Positions 1-12,724 of a stretch of 64,000 bases of DNA are shown here, in pieces (position 1 is the stretch's first letter; the number at the start of each line of letters is the position of its first letter). The DNA is taken from NCBI GenBank assembly GCA_017506865.1, contig JAFCMP010000157.1, forward strand, positions 124,001 to 188,000. The letters are read 5' to 3'. A program made the position numbers and the translations under genes. The stretch comes from Tribonema minus. Taxonomy: Eukaryota; Sar; Xanthophyceae; Tribonematales; Tribonemataceae. The notes below the pieces were generated by a model. It was not told where the DNA came from. It worked only from the letters and a program-made list of their open reading frames with translations, and did not search any database.

Positions 1-1020
1 GGCCCGTGGCTGCAAAGACAGTGCTCGTCACATCTCTCGATTGGGATGACTGGAAGGTCAGTTACAGAACCGCACAAACAACAGGTGCACGACATGTCAT
101 TATTGCAGGGCATATTGTGACGTGCTGACCATCATGGTGCTTCTTGTGAGAGTGATTGTTCTGGAGTAGGGATGAAAACCATTACGTATTGCATTGCGTG
201 ATTGACGCAAGCTTACACATGCCATATGGAGTGGGAGAATGGCAGTTTTAGGGCCTTGTTAGGTGTGAGCTGGTCCCACTGACCAGCTGATTGGCTTGTG
301 TGAGGCCTCACCGCCCGGCTTGATTACCTGAGCTGGTCGGGTCGAGCCCAGCATCTTGCTGGCTTTCGGCTGGCCTGAGTTCTGACCAGCAGCTCACTGA
401 CAGGTGACTGTCAGAGCAGCCTGGCATCAGCAACTTCGACTCTTTTGAAGGCAGCCTGGCATCAGCAGCTTTGGCTTTTGAAAGAAAAGTCGGTCAAAGT
501 CAGCGCCTGCAGCTGTCAAAGAAGGCGCCACTTCGTTGCGCCTGCAAGCTACTCTTCATTTTTCCCAGGCATACCAAGACATTTCCCCCCGTCCCATACT
601 TCTGTGCTTGACACATCAGTAACCGAACGGCTCCACCGGATTGCCAACTTTGCTAAAGCCGGTCAGCTGAGCTGACATTGGATGAATAAAGTATACCTAC
701 TCTACTGTTTTTGCTGTTCTTGTTTACTTTCAGTCCCAACTGATACTTTGGTGATGGCTACTAGCACTTTCGGAAAGATCGTGTTCTTTGTAGTTTTACA
801 TCAGGGATTGCATAGATTGACAACGCTCAATACCTCCAATGCCTTCTCAATTCAAATTATCAATGTGCTGCATTTACTTTTGTGGTTTGCATTGTTAGCC
901 TTGTCTTCCTTTGTGATAGCTTTCATTAGTTAGTTCAACATTTAGAATAATAGCTGCACTTCACTTCACCAAGTCTTGATTCCTGCAGACATAAGCACAT
1001 TAGCAGCTCGCTGACAGCCA
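1..1020. other. No recognisable gene
   Basis: I see only short open frames without motifs or convincing splice sites. The stretch before 1,048 is probably intron or upstream sequence of the Crinkler/RHS-like exon that follows. Confidence 0.5.
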
Positions 1021-1047
1021 TGCGATTATGTTCCTTGTGCAATGCAG

Positions 1048-1677
1048 GAAGCGCAGAAGTGGCCAGGTTCACTCATCAGGCACATGCCGGTGTGGGAGCA
1101 AGATGAGATCCTTGCAGCTCGGGAGCTCATCTTCTCTAAGCGACCAGAGGAGGAGGTGCTGGAGAGATATCGTGTGTGGGGTGGCACACCGCGGTATGTC
1201 CTTCAGCTCACAGACATCGAGCACCAACGGCTGATCAAGCACGCCCTCAACGCGTGCAGCATCGACGAACTCCAGTCTTGCATGCTGAACATCAGCAAGG
1301 CTGCGCAAACCACCGAGTGGCTGCTGCACCTGTTGGTTGAATCCGACTTCACCAAGGGGCCGGTCGTTTTCGCCTCTGACTGGGTGAGAGATGAGCTCCT
1401 TCAGCAATACGTGCAGAGTCAGCACCACCAAGTGCGCGAATTTGCGGCTGCCGCCGGCGGGCCGCCCATTGTGGCGGACTTTAGAGCCAAGGTACAGGAG
1501 GGCCTGGCACAAAGCAGACATTTCAAAGTGGGGGTGACTTCTGGTGCCGAAACTCAAGTTGGTGCGCAGCGGAACCCCTTCACATTCCCGCCATTCGCTC
1601 CCTCCGTACCAGCAGGTCCGTGGGGCCAGCATGGCAGTGCGCACAAGAACGGCCAGTTTCAATCTGGCTGGTGGTGA
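1048..1677 (+). CDS. Crinkler/RHS-like ATPase, C-terminal exon (partial)
   Basis: This open exon starts after an acceptor (aatgcag|gaagcg) and runs about 209 codons to TGA. Near its start it has a Trp/Glu-rich segment (MPVWEQDEI), then RYRVWGGTPRYVL. The WGG-x-x-R-x-VL signature is typical of the P-loop ATPase module shared by oomycete Crinkler (CRN) effectors and trypanosomatid RHS proteins. Upstream Walker motifs were not found in the first kilobase, so the gene is partial or a fragment. After the stop, about 1,800-1,950 reads NDVQLYFVVTPDVFSRY, which resembles the usual end of these proteins; that suggests either a further exon with the 1,677 stop lying in retained intron, or a decayed gene. 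Family assignment rests on motif recognition only, and any ATPase or effector role is inference. Confidence 0.5.
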   Translation, partial: EAQKWPGSLIRHMPVWEQDEILAARELIFSKRPEEEVLERYRVWGGTPRYVLQLTDIEHQRLIKHALNACSIDELQSCMLNISKAAQTTEWLLHLLVESDFTKGPVVFASDWVRDELLQQYVQSQHHQVREFAAAAGGPPIVADFRAKVQEGLAQSRHFKVGVTSGAETQVGAQRNPFTFPPFAPSVPAGPWGQHGSAHKNGQFQSGWW

Positions 1678-1955
1678 ATGAACAAGCCCTTCAATCTAGA
1701 CATGCAGTGGTGCAGCCAAATATGTTGTTCCGGGCAACAGCGTCAAGCGACCATAAGGGATCGACGCGCGTGGCTTCGTAAATCCTGTTCGGGCGCTACG
1801 TGCAGGTGCCAACGATGTGCAGCTGTACTTTGTGGTCACTCCTGATGTCTTCAGTCGCTACACCAGCAGTTGGAGCACATCAGGGGTGATCTTCAACTTG
1901 AAGTTGAGGAGGAACTCGCATTCCATCCATTGCGCAGTTTGTGCTTAAGATCGCC

Positions 1956-3160
1956 TAACCATGCAACATGCACATTGTGCCACTCTGTGGCGATTCACGG
2001 GCTCATTGCATTGAAATTGACATATCTATGGTATTTTGCTATGTACGAAATACATGATGTTGCAACATCGCATGATGAGGCCGCAAAGTGCACGGACATA
2101 AATTGTTGTGTTGGTGTGCTTACGCTTGCCGCATGCACCATTTGTTAAGGGCAGCGCTGTGCTTGTGCTTGTTTTATTATTGCCTGGGGTGAGAAAGGCC
2201 ACTTGTCCCGGATTTGCTCTGCACTTTGAAAATGCAACCCCTTCTCCAAACAAGAGTCTCAACCGTGCGCAGGCTTCCCCACGTTCGCAATCTCACCAAT
2301 ACCCCACCACCAATATACTAAGGTTGCCGCGACGCACACTCGACTCGTGTTGAAAGGCGATGTTTGAACTCGTCTCGTCTTGGAAAAGCTTTGTTTTCAA
2401 AAGAGACATTGCTGCACATGACAGCCTCTTTGCGTCCGAGAACACTATGTCACAGTATGATTTCCTGGCCTGAACATGTCAGTAGCCTTTAGTTGGAAAA
2501 CAAGGTGGTCGCTTGTGGCGCAATCCAGTGTTGGTTCGAATTTCTCACACATCTCTGAATGTTGAGTCGAGTGTTCTGAGATGAACAGCTGGCGTTTCAC
2601 ATATGGATGACCACTGTTCATGCTGCAGGTGCAGGTGGTGATGCTTCTCAGAAGGCAAGTCATCATGTCCAAGCGAAACATTGCTGTATGAAAACGAAGC
2701 AAAAGATCGTAGAGCTTTAGGTGACAAGGTGTGGTCAGCCGTCAAATTGAATGCCTTCCACCAATAACCGTGGTCGCCACACTGTGGCAATTGGCCACGA
2801 GTCAAGCAGTGCCACCATGTCCACAGTAGTCAAAAAAGGACTTCGGTGTGCAAGCTTTTCAGCGTTTGAGGCATGCGTCTTCAGTATGGAACTCAATCAT
2901 GCGGCAGCGCTCAGAGCATCAGCAGCACGTGCAAGCGCAGGGGCAGCTGGGACAAGCAGCAGACACAACGCACTGCCACCTCAGCCAACGACCGGCTCTT
3001 TGACAGATTGTGATGCATTTTCTAACGGCACGGTGGGAAACTGAAACCGCTGCGGCACCGCTCTGGCGGCAGATGACGTCGCAAAGACGCGCGATTTGCA
3101 CTATAAGGCATGCGGGAGAGGAAGTAAGTGTTCGCTGCGATGGCACGTGCACTCAGGCTA
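1956..3160. other. No gene seen
   Basis: Small open frames occur on both strands. None shows motifs, consistent codon use or paired splice sites. Confidence 0.4.
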
Positions 3161-3254
3161 CAAAGACATCGAGAAACATCCGGGGAGGGATCCTGTCTTC
3201 CGGCCGATAATGGCTGCCCCCCGGTCTTGGCCGGGTAATGTGTCAGGGTACAAA

Positions 3255-3800
3255 TATGCGCCGGGGCAGCAACAGCAGCGGCAGCAGCAGCTCGGGGGCA
3301 ATCGGACGCGCAGCGTAGAGAGGTGCAGCGCGGCGCGTGACGCACGGCGGACGCGCAGGCAGCGGCAGTCGCGGCAGGTGTTGAGCTGTGCAGTAACAGC
3401 AGCAGCAGCAGCAGGGCGCAGCGCCTGCAGCAGCAGCGGCGGCAGCAGCACCAGCCGCGTGGCTGCCAAACGTGCAGCAGCAGCAGCAGCAGCAGCCACG
3501 CCTCGCTTGATTGAGCAACGCCGTGGCTGAAAGCTCACGCCGCTGCGCTGTGTGCAGTCGGCAGCAGCCAGCAGCGCTTAGCCACACGGTGCTGCGCCAC
3601 AATTTGAGGTTCAGCGCACAGATGCTGCTCGATGCTAACTACTGCTGCCAGTGGTGCAGCGCGCGTGCCGCTGCCGTCGCTGAGCAGCTGCACTTGGCGG
3701 CCGATGATGCACGGGAAGCAGCTGCAACGCCGCCCATTGCCACTGCCGCTGCTGCTGCTGATGCCGTGCAGACCACTATCAGCCCTGCATGTTGACATTC
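3255..3800. repeat. CAG/CTG and GCC-rich low-complexity tract
   Basis: Runs of CAG, GCA and GCC triplets dominate. Open frames on both strands are homopolymer-like (Ala, Ser, Cys, Arg) and are artefacts of the triplet repeat. The tract lies downstream of the minus-strand carrier gene and grades into copies of that gene's last exon. Confidence 0.7.
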
Positions 3801-4190
3801 ACTGCTCCTGCACTGCACATCGAAGATGCGCCTGAGCGTCTGGCACGGAATGTCGTACACGGCACAGAAGCAGCCACTGCACCGCCGCTATCGCCACCGG
3901 CGTTGCCGCCACAAGCAGCAGCAGCAGCGCGCGCCAGCGCCGACGCTACCCGCCGCCGCGCTGCGCGTTGAAGACGCGGTTCAGCCCCTGGCACGACTTC
4001 GCGTACACGGCGCAGCTGCTGCCGCCACCGCCGCCGCCGCTGCCGCCGTCGCCACCACCACCACCACCACCAGCAGCACAAGCGATTGGCAGTGCCGCAG
4101 CTACCCGCCGCTGCACGTTGAAGACTCGGTCGAGCCCCTGGCGCGATCTCCCGTGTACACGTTCGTGTACACGGCGCAGCAGCTGCTGCC
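3800..4190 (-). repeat. Exon echoes: three degenerate copies of the last carrier exon
   Basis: Blocks at about 3,801-3,870, 3,943-4,020 and 4,101-4,190 repeat the true exon end at 4,259-4,335. On the minus strand each still reads like [16 protein letters not shown] or [22 protein letters not shown]-rich spacers separate them. They lie beyond the stop codon and are not needed for the protein. Confidence 0.75.
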
Positions 4191-4258
4191 ACTGCCGCTG
4201 CCGCTGCCGCCGCCGCCACTGCCACCAGCAGCAGCAGCAGCGATTGGCAGCGCCGGCG

Positions 4259-7200
4259 TTACCCGCCGCCGCGCTGCACATTGAAGACGCGGTTCAGCCC
4301 CTGGCGCGACTTCTCGTACACGGCGTAGCTGATGGCGATCGCGGGCAGCGCCTTGAGGAAGTTGGGCCCGAGGCCGCGGTACAGCCCCTTGATCCCCTGC
4401 CCCCGCACCACCTGCTGGAAGCAGTCGACCATGCCCGTGTACTTGTTGGCGGCGGGGGGGCGCGCGGGGACGCGGCCCACCGTGGGGGGCGCTGCTGACA
4501 GGGATGGCCCCCTGACACCCTGAGGGGGGGCGGGGGGAGGGGGGGGGTTGCGAGTGAGATTAGTCATTTGCAGCAACAAATCACATTCAACAGCGGGGGG
4601 GGCGCGCAGGGACGCGGCCCACCGTGGGGGGCGCTGCTGACAGGGACGGCCCCCTGACGCCCTGGAGGGGGAGGGGGGGGGGGGGAGGTGCGGCGATTGA
4701 GATTAGGGCTTGCGGCGAAGAATTGAAGTGGCCAGATTTTTGTTGGTTATTTTGCAGTTTACCGAGAGGTATAGTGTGTATGCTGGTGGCGGCATGTATG
4801 GGAGCGCTGCGGACAGGGACGGCCCCCTGACACCCTGGGAGGGGACGGGGGGAGAGGGGGGGGATGCGACTGAGATTAGGACTTGCAGCAACAAATCACA
4901 TTCAACAGCGGGGGGGCGCGCGGGGACGCGGCCCACCGTGGGGGGCGCTGCTGAGAGGGACGGCCCCCTGACACCCTAGTGGGGAGTGGGGTGGGGGGGG
5001 AGGGGGATTGGGAGGGGGGAATGCGGCGACTGAGATTACTGTAGGACAGCCTGAGGGGAGGGGGTTGAGATCAGGTGTGCGATTGATCTCAAGGCTTGCG
5101 GCAAATGACATGGGCCAAACTGTTCAAGTATGTACAACGTACCAAGGGCAAGGGGAAGGTTGGGGGGGGTGGGGGGGGGGGGGGGGGGGTCCGGCATTCC
5201 AGCTGACATGTTCAATGTGATATCGCTGCTGGTACACGTAGGTAGCGGTTACCGAGCAATGCGCTGCCGGTTCACATCAATGTCATGAGGCTGAGCAAAG
5301 CTGTTTTGTGGCGCTGGCTTCAGGCTGTTAAACATCAACATGAGGTTGTTGAACTTTGATGCGCCCGCACCTGCGCGCGCGCTGGAAGGGGTAGACGACG
5401 AGCTCGTAGCGCCCAATCAAAATGAAGTTGACTTCCTCCAAACGATTCAAGTATGATCTTCAATATTCAATCTATTGAGTTTTGCAACCTTCAACATTGA
5501 CGCACCTGCGCTTGCAGCTTTGTGCGCACGTGTTGGAAGGGGTACGCAACGAGATGGTCGCGCAAAAATCCACATGAAGTCAAACAATTGAATACATGGG
5601 GGGAAAAGTTATTGACATCTTCTACGACCTTCAAGATTGACGCACCTGCGCTTGAAGCTCTGTGTGCACGTGCTGGAAGGGGTACGCAATGAGCCCATTG
5701 CGCCTCATTCAACATGAAGTTGAACAATTTGAGTATAAACTTGAAGAGCAAAAAAATTTATAAACTTTTGAAGACTTCAACATTGACGCACCTGCACTTC
5801 ATGTTTTGTGCGCACGAGATGGAAGGGGTACGCCACGAGCTGTTGGTGCCCCATTCATCGTGTATTTGAACAATTGAAGCATGAACCTGGGGTAGCAAAT
5901 GTCATGAACCAACCTTCAACATTGACGCACCTGCGCTTGAAGTTTGGTCCGAACGAGCTGGAAGGGGTACGCCACGAGCTGTCCACAGGTAGAGCTCGCG
6001 GCACCAAATGCCAACAGTGTCGTGACGCCAGGCCCTACAATAGAGAAACACGAAAGAAGAAAAAAACTGCAGATTGAACAGCGATAGAATGGTCGGTAGA
6101 TGTTCAACAACAGACCCTTGTACCGTTGGAGACCTGCGTCTGTGCTCCATATGTGCATTGAAGTATTGCACAAGAGAGAACGAGAGGAGAAAACCGTGAA
6201 AAAACACAACAGATTGAACAGAAAGAAGCGCTGTGCCGTCATGACACCAGGCCCTGCAAGAATAAAAACCAAGAAGGAAGAACACAGCAGAGAAGATTAG
6301 GTATAGATAGATGGTAGATGGGGAGCAGCGATAGAGTGTCATGGGCGTCAATGTTTGGCAACAGACCGTTGTGCCGTTGGAAATCTGCACCTGCTCCAGA
6401 TGAGATTTGAAGTACTGCGCAAGCAAGGATGAGGTGGACGAACGAGGAAAATAACACAGCAGATTGAGCAGAAAGAAGCGGGCAGCATAAGCTGATGAAC
6501 ATCGCTTTGCAACAGACCGCTAACCACATGTATACTTCTACATGAGCACGTTTGATGTACACCCTTGAGCGTATGGCATCTGCACCTAACCCTAACCCTA
6601 ACCCTAACCCTAAGCCCTAACCCTAAGCAGCGACGCCAGGCCCGATGTGACACCAGGCCCTGCATGAGGTGTAAACAAGAAGAAGCAATCATCAGATCGA
6701 GCAACGATAGAGGATGTTCTTCAATAGATGTACCGCTGGAGCCTTGAATCTGCTCCAGATACGCTTTGAACTACTACATGCGCAAGAAAGAATGAGTGGA
6801 GCAAAAGAAGAAGCGAAAGAACACGGCAGATGAAGCAGAGAGAAGCGCAGCAGATGGGGCAGCATAGTGCTTTGCAATATGTCAAACGCTGTACCTCCCA
6901 GCTCTGCACACTGTGCTTCCACACACAAGCATGATCCATATACCCTTGAGCGTTTTGCATCTGCACCGCAGCAGCGTGCGCTGAAATTGCGAAACCACGG
7001 CAGATTGATGCAGCAGTGAAAGCTGGGCTGAGCCACTTGAAAGTGCGTTGTGCAACAGACGTTTGTACCTCGTGCATGTATATTGCCATGTATATACTGT
7101 TGAAGTTTTCGCATTCGCACTAAAGCAGTGGTGTCATGTCAGGCCCCGCCAGAGAGAAGCCACGTCAGATGAGCGGCGAAGCCTAGCGAATGTTTGGCGC

Positions 7201-10200
7201 TAATCTGTTATTACCACCCTACATGGGATGCTACATCTTCTGACACGCCGCTTTGCGCATCAAAGATGCGCGTGTAAACTTACTGCTGCAACATACGCAC
7301 ATAATGTTGCACAGGCTTTACTCGTGATGATTACTTCAACTTGAAGTACCTTCGTCGGAGCCGGGGTGCGCTGCCATCCACTGCGACCGCAGCGTGTAGA
7401 AGATGGCCAGGTCCACGCCAGCATACGGTATCACCCCCAGTACACTTGTACCCAGCCCCCTGTACAGCCCCTGCCACCCCCCTGTCGCCACCGTCTTGGC
7501 AACGCAGTCGAAAATTCCGGCAAATTCTCCGCTGCGCGCGACCGCCAGACGCGTCTTGGAAATTTCCAAGGGGTAGATGAGAATCTGACGACAGGGGGGT
7601 ATGAAAGGGGGGGGGGGGATCGGTTCGTTGAACCAGCGGTGCAAGCACGTGTGCGGGTTTATCAGGGTATGCAGCTACGTTTTAGAGCGTGTATGCATGC
7701 ATGAGAGCACCCTGCAGGGTATGTGTGTTGATGAGGTTAGGTACCCACCAAGAAAATGTCTGCGTGTGGAGCGGACGATTCGCAACCCTAACCCTAACCC
7801 TAACCCTAACCCTAACCTCAAGCGTCGACGAGATGCCCGACTTTGAACACGCTGCACACCTAACCCTAACCCTAGGCCGTGCCCTCCGACCTAAGTGCGA
7901 TTGCCTGCAACTTTGGCAAAGAGCGCTGGAGCGTACGCCTAACCCTAGCCCCCCCTAACCCTAACCCCTAAACTTATGGTGGCTGGTGTTGAGGCGCTTG
8001 CTTACCCTCAACCCAACCCTGACTCAACTGTCGTCGGAGCTGAGGCTCAACAGCCACAGCTGCTGCTGCTGCATTCTCCGCCACCTTTCCGGTCAATGTC
8101 TACGTTATCATGCCTGATCCCACATGGTCAATGTTTCTCTGTCAGCAAATGTCTTGCCGATCGTGAATGCTCATAGGTCATCTGACCACGTGTGTCGCTT
8201 GTGATTTACCTTACATGCACAGCTGCAGGTTGCTTTTGAAACATCAGGTTCAGGTTTGGGCTTAGGGTGAGCGCTGGGGTTGATGAGCGCTGCTGCAGCT
8301 TAGGGTTCTAGTTAGCAGAGCAATTGAGGCTGAGGAGAGCTGCTGCGACGTAGAGCTTACGGCGTGGATAAAAAACGGGCTTAGAATGTTGCACTTGGGG
8401 CTACCGTCAGCATCAGGGTTAGGATGAGGAGCGCTGCTGCAGCCTGCTGAAGGTTAGGGCTAGGGTTTGAGTCAGGGAGTGATGAATGCTGCGTAGGGTT
8501 AGACTCAGCATTAGGATCACTCTTGAGGAGCGCTGCTGCAGTCTGCTCACCTGACCCGTACAGCCAACTTAGGATTAGGATTGGGGTCAGGTGTGAGGAT
8601 CGCCGCCGCAGCCTGCCTAGGGTTACGACAAGAGTTAGGGTTAGGTCTGAGGAGCGCTGCTGCTGCATACTCACCTGACCGTGCAGCCCGCTTAAGTTAG
8701 GGTTAAGCCTGAGGATTGTTGCTGCATAAGCCTGAGGATCGCTGCTGCAGCACTAAGGAATAGGTTTAGGGTTGGGCCTGATGAGCGGTGCTGCAGCCTG
8801 CCTAAGTAGGGTTTTGACAAGAGTTGAGAGTTAGGAGGGTTAGGCTTGCGGAGCGCTGCTGCTGCATGCTCACCTGTCCCGTGCAGTTTGCTTAGAGTTA
8901 TCATAAGAGTTACAAATAGGGTTGCTGAGCGATGCTGCAGCCTCTCAGGGTCAGCGTTAGGTGACCTCTGATGTGTGCTGCTGCAGCCTGCTCACTAAAC
9001 CCTTGCAGCTCGCTTAGGGTCAAAGTTGTGGAGCGCTGCTGCAGCCTTAGGGTTGCGATAAATAAGAGGGTTACATTTGCTGAGCACTGCTGCAGCCTGC
9101 TCACCTGACCCGTGCAGCCAGCCAGCGCGCCAGCGATGAAACGCTCTATGATGGTGACCTGGGGGACAAGGAGCGGCAGCGCACATAAAAAAACGCACAA
9201 CAGAGTTCAACTACAGAGTGGTCAATGTCTCACATGCGGAATGAAAAGCGGTCGCAGACTGAAAAATCAGCATCATATGGTCGGGCATGCAGATGGGGGG
9301 GGGGGGGGGCAGGGGGCAGGGCCGATCTAGGGCGTACTGTGGGGCAGAGAGGGGGGGTGTCGAAGTGCAAGGGCAAGGATTAGCCTAACCCTAGGGCATG
9401 CTGTGGAGCAGCAGCATGAAAAAGTGCGTTAAAAGAGTTCAACAGCGAGCCTCGCATGAGTTCGGAACGAATCGAGCGTGGGCGCACGAACGGTGCGACG
9501 CGTGGTCGGACATGTCAATGTGTGTGTGGGGGGGGGGAGGGGGGGATGCGGGGCAAATCTAGGGCATATGGTGCAGGGCCCTGACTGCTGGCATCACATT
9601 GCGCGCATGGCTCACGCGCGTTCTCGCAAAATGGTGCTGTGAAGAGAACCGCAGCTCGCAATGCGATGGGACGCTGTTCACCGTGATCTGTCTAGCCCTG
9701 ACCCTTGCCCTAAATCTAATCACCCCACTGCCTTCATCAAGGGCTGAAACCGATGACTCACCTGCGCACCCTAACCTTTTAAGAATCTCATCACCCCACT
9801 GCCTTCATCAAGGGCTGACACCGATGACTCACCTGCTCCGGGTCCTTGCTAACCACATGTTCTTTCGACAGCACTGGAGCCCATGAACCAGTTTTCTGGC
9901 TCTTGGTACTACTGCGCTTCAAAAAGAAATTGAAGACCACAAGTCCGGTCACACTCTTTTTTTTTGACATTTTGACATTTCGGGTGGTGAAACTGCCGGC
10001 CCGCCTTGTCGGGATCCTAATAAATAATGTGCTTCTTGAAGACAGTGCGCGTCATTCAGCACCGGCTCAACTCAGGTTAGGTCCTTGTTAACGACATGCT
10101 TTCTTGGAGAAACCAAGGCCTCTGGTAAGCAATACCTAAAACTGCTGGCTCACCTCATCGAAGCCTCGTTGGCATCATGTTCCATTGATTATTCGGGGCC

Positions 10201-12724
10201 CACAATGGCGGCCCACGATGTTGCCCATTGGTCAAGGGCTGAAACCGCCGACTTGCCTCATCAGGGCCCTTGAAGCAGATTGGTGACTTGCCGTGCCGGG
10301 GCCGCCTCACTGATAAGGCCCCCCCCCCCTCTACATAGATGAATAATCAAGGGGGGCTGAAACCGCCGGCTCACCTCATCGGGGTCCTTGCTAATGCGCT
10401 TCTTGAAGAAGTCGTAGCCCATGAAGCGGATCGCGCTCTCGGGCATGATCTTGATGACGTTGGCGCCGTTGCCGCGCCAGAACGCGCGCCAGCCCTGCGC
10501 AGCAACGCTCAGCGCACGTGACACCGGAGGGGTAGTAAGTTTTCAGTTATAAATAACAAAACCAGTTTTCACAGCATCATCTTGATGATGTTGGCGCCGT
10601 TGCAGCACGAGAACACGCGCCAGCCCTGCGCAGCAACGCTCAGCGACACCGGAGGGTAGGTAAGTATATTCAAATTTGATAATGATGACGTTGGTGCCGC
10701 GCCAGAACGCGCGCCAGCCCTGCGCAGCAACGCTCAGCACGCACGACGTTCGTGGGGTAGGTAGGTATCATCACATCAGATGCTACAGCGTGAAAGCGCG
10801 CCAGCCCTGCACAGCAATGCTCAGCACGCACAACGTTCGGAGGGTAGGTAGGATTTACTAAATCAGATTCTATAGCGTGAATGCGCGCCAGCCCTCCGCA
10901 GCAAACGCTCAGCACGCATGCACGGGGTGCACTACTGTGGGTGTCAAATTGAAGTTGAAGCGAGTGGCTGTACGTGGCGCCTGTGAACCGTCTCTTCCGC
11001 GCGGCGTACATGGCGGTGTGCGCGCACGGCGACGGCGAGCGCCGCGGCGTCTACAGCGCCGATGCCGACCAGGTATGTGAAGTTCAAGTTGAAGTTAAAC
11101 TCACCCCCTCCGCCCAGATGCCCCTCAGCCCCCCCATGATCGTCCCCCGCTCCGTCCCCGCCTGCAGCAGCACCTGCGCGGCAGCGGGCACGAATAACAG
11201 CAGTTACATATTTAAAATGAAGTAGTTCAAGTACTTGAAGTATGATGAAAACGGCGGCTGCGTCTGAGCATGCTGCCGACGCGTCTGAGACGAGGGCAAA
11301 CTCACAGCACCAGTTGTGGGGAAGACATTTTGAGTCCAAGGCAGTGGTGGAATCAGTGGATGCATGCGCAATGCTTTCCACCTAGCCCTAGCCCTAAGAC
11401 TAACCCTAACCCCACCGTTCAGCGAGACTGAAGCTCGCCGCCGTGCCAGAGGCCGGCAAACCTTAACCCTAACAGTAACCCTAAGCAGACAGGCCGACTC
11501 AAAAAGCGGGGCATGAAGCGGCAGACGCAAGCGCGTGCGAAGCACAGGCCTTAATGTAGGTAGGCAGGACACTGCTAGGGTATGCTGATAGAGGCAGAAG
11601 CACACAGGCCGACCCAAGACCATGAGATGCCACAAGGGAGTGCATGATGCCAAGGAGGGAATACCACCTTATCTTGCCCTAGAACAGAACCGGGGTCAGT
11701 CAGGTTTTTGAGTTGCAATATCGATAATTTGCACAGGCATTGGGTGGAGAGTAGGAAGGGGGGGGGGGGGGGGGGGGGTTGCTCTGGACCGACAAAAAAG
11801 GCGTGGTAGGTGGGGTATTGTTTTCGCTCTATGACTGCTTGCTTCGTTTCCCTCCATTGGCTGACTTGCCGACAGAGGTAATAGATGCAACTCGCACCAG
11901 CACCATGACAGCTGCACAGCGAACACGCCCGCGAGCATGACGCACTTCATGTTGAAGTCAGGGCTCGAGGGGGTTTGCAGGGGCGTTAAAATTGCATGAA
12001 ACACCTATTGGCGCCGTTGTGATTCTGCCCACTTCGCCAGCAAACGTGATCGCGCACAGAATTGACCGCTTTGCCGCTGTACTTCAATTTGAAGTCAGTG
12101 ACGGTAAACAATGCGTGTGACGCACCTTGCGCCTGTCCATCGGCGCTGTCGCGGTTCTGCGCACGCCCGCATCGCACGCGCCAGCACACAGCGTAATGCA
12201 TGTTCCAGGTGAGGGCCAGGGGCATCAGCCATTTTGGGGAGCCATGGCAATACGCACCTGATACATCACTATCATGAAGTAGGCCAGTTAGGATTGTAAG
12301 TTGCTTGACGCACCTTGAGCCTGTCCATCGGCGCCTGTACTTCAACTTTAAGTCAGTGAAACAACGTGTGACGCACCTTGGGCCTGTCTATTGACGCTGT
12401 CGCGATTCTGCTCACGACGCCAGCGAACGCGCCAGCGCACAGAACAAATGCTTTGACGCTGTTTTTCAACTTGAAGTGATCAATGTTCAACAAATGTGTG
12501 ATGCATCTTGAGCCTGTCCATCGGCGCGGTTGTGGTTGTGCTCACGACGCCAGCGATTGCGCCAGCGCACAGGGTGATGCTTCGGCTGTACTTCAACTTG
12601 AAGTCAGCAACGGTTCAAAGAATGCGTGACGCACCTTCAGCCTGTCCATCGGCGCTGTTGCGGTTCTGCTCACGACGCCTGCGAATGCGCCTGCGCACAG
12701 TGTGATGGCGGCTTCGGCTTGGTC
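4259..12724 (-). CDS. SCaMC exons 5-11: three-repeat carrier half
   Basis: The three Px[DE]xx[KR]-type signatures appear as PMDRLK (exon 5), PLEISK (exon 9) and PFQLVR (exon 10; Gln replaces the acidic residue, as the third repeat tolerates). Matching repeat ends are [17 protein letters not shown] (exons 6-7), [21 protein letters not shown] (exon 9, abridged to its core) and [19 protein letters not shown] (exon 11). SSTCGQL in exon 10 is typical of SCaMCs. Coverage of all six helices is complete, so the gene looks functional. Confidence 0.88.

Noticed and set aside
3779-4284. Ala-, Trp- or Pro-rich frames on both strands
   Set aside because: Produced by GCC/CAG triplet spacers between degenerate copies of the carrier's last exon.
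10944-11381. 145-codon minus-strand frame beside carrier exon 6
   Set aside because: It overlaps exon 6 in the wrong frame; the family-matching frame gives [18 protein letters not shown] with proper splice sites.
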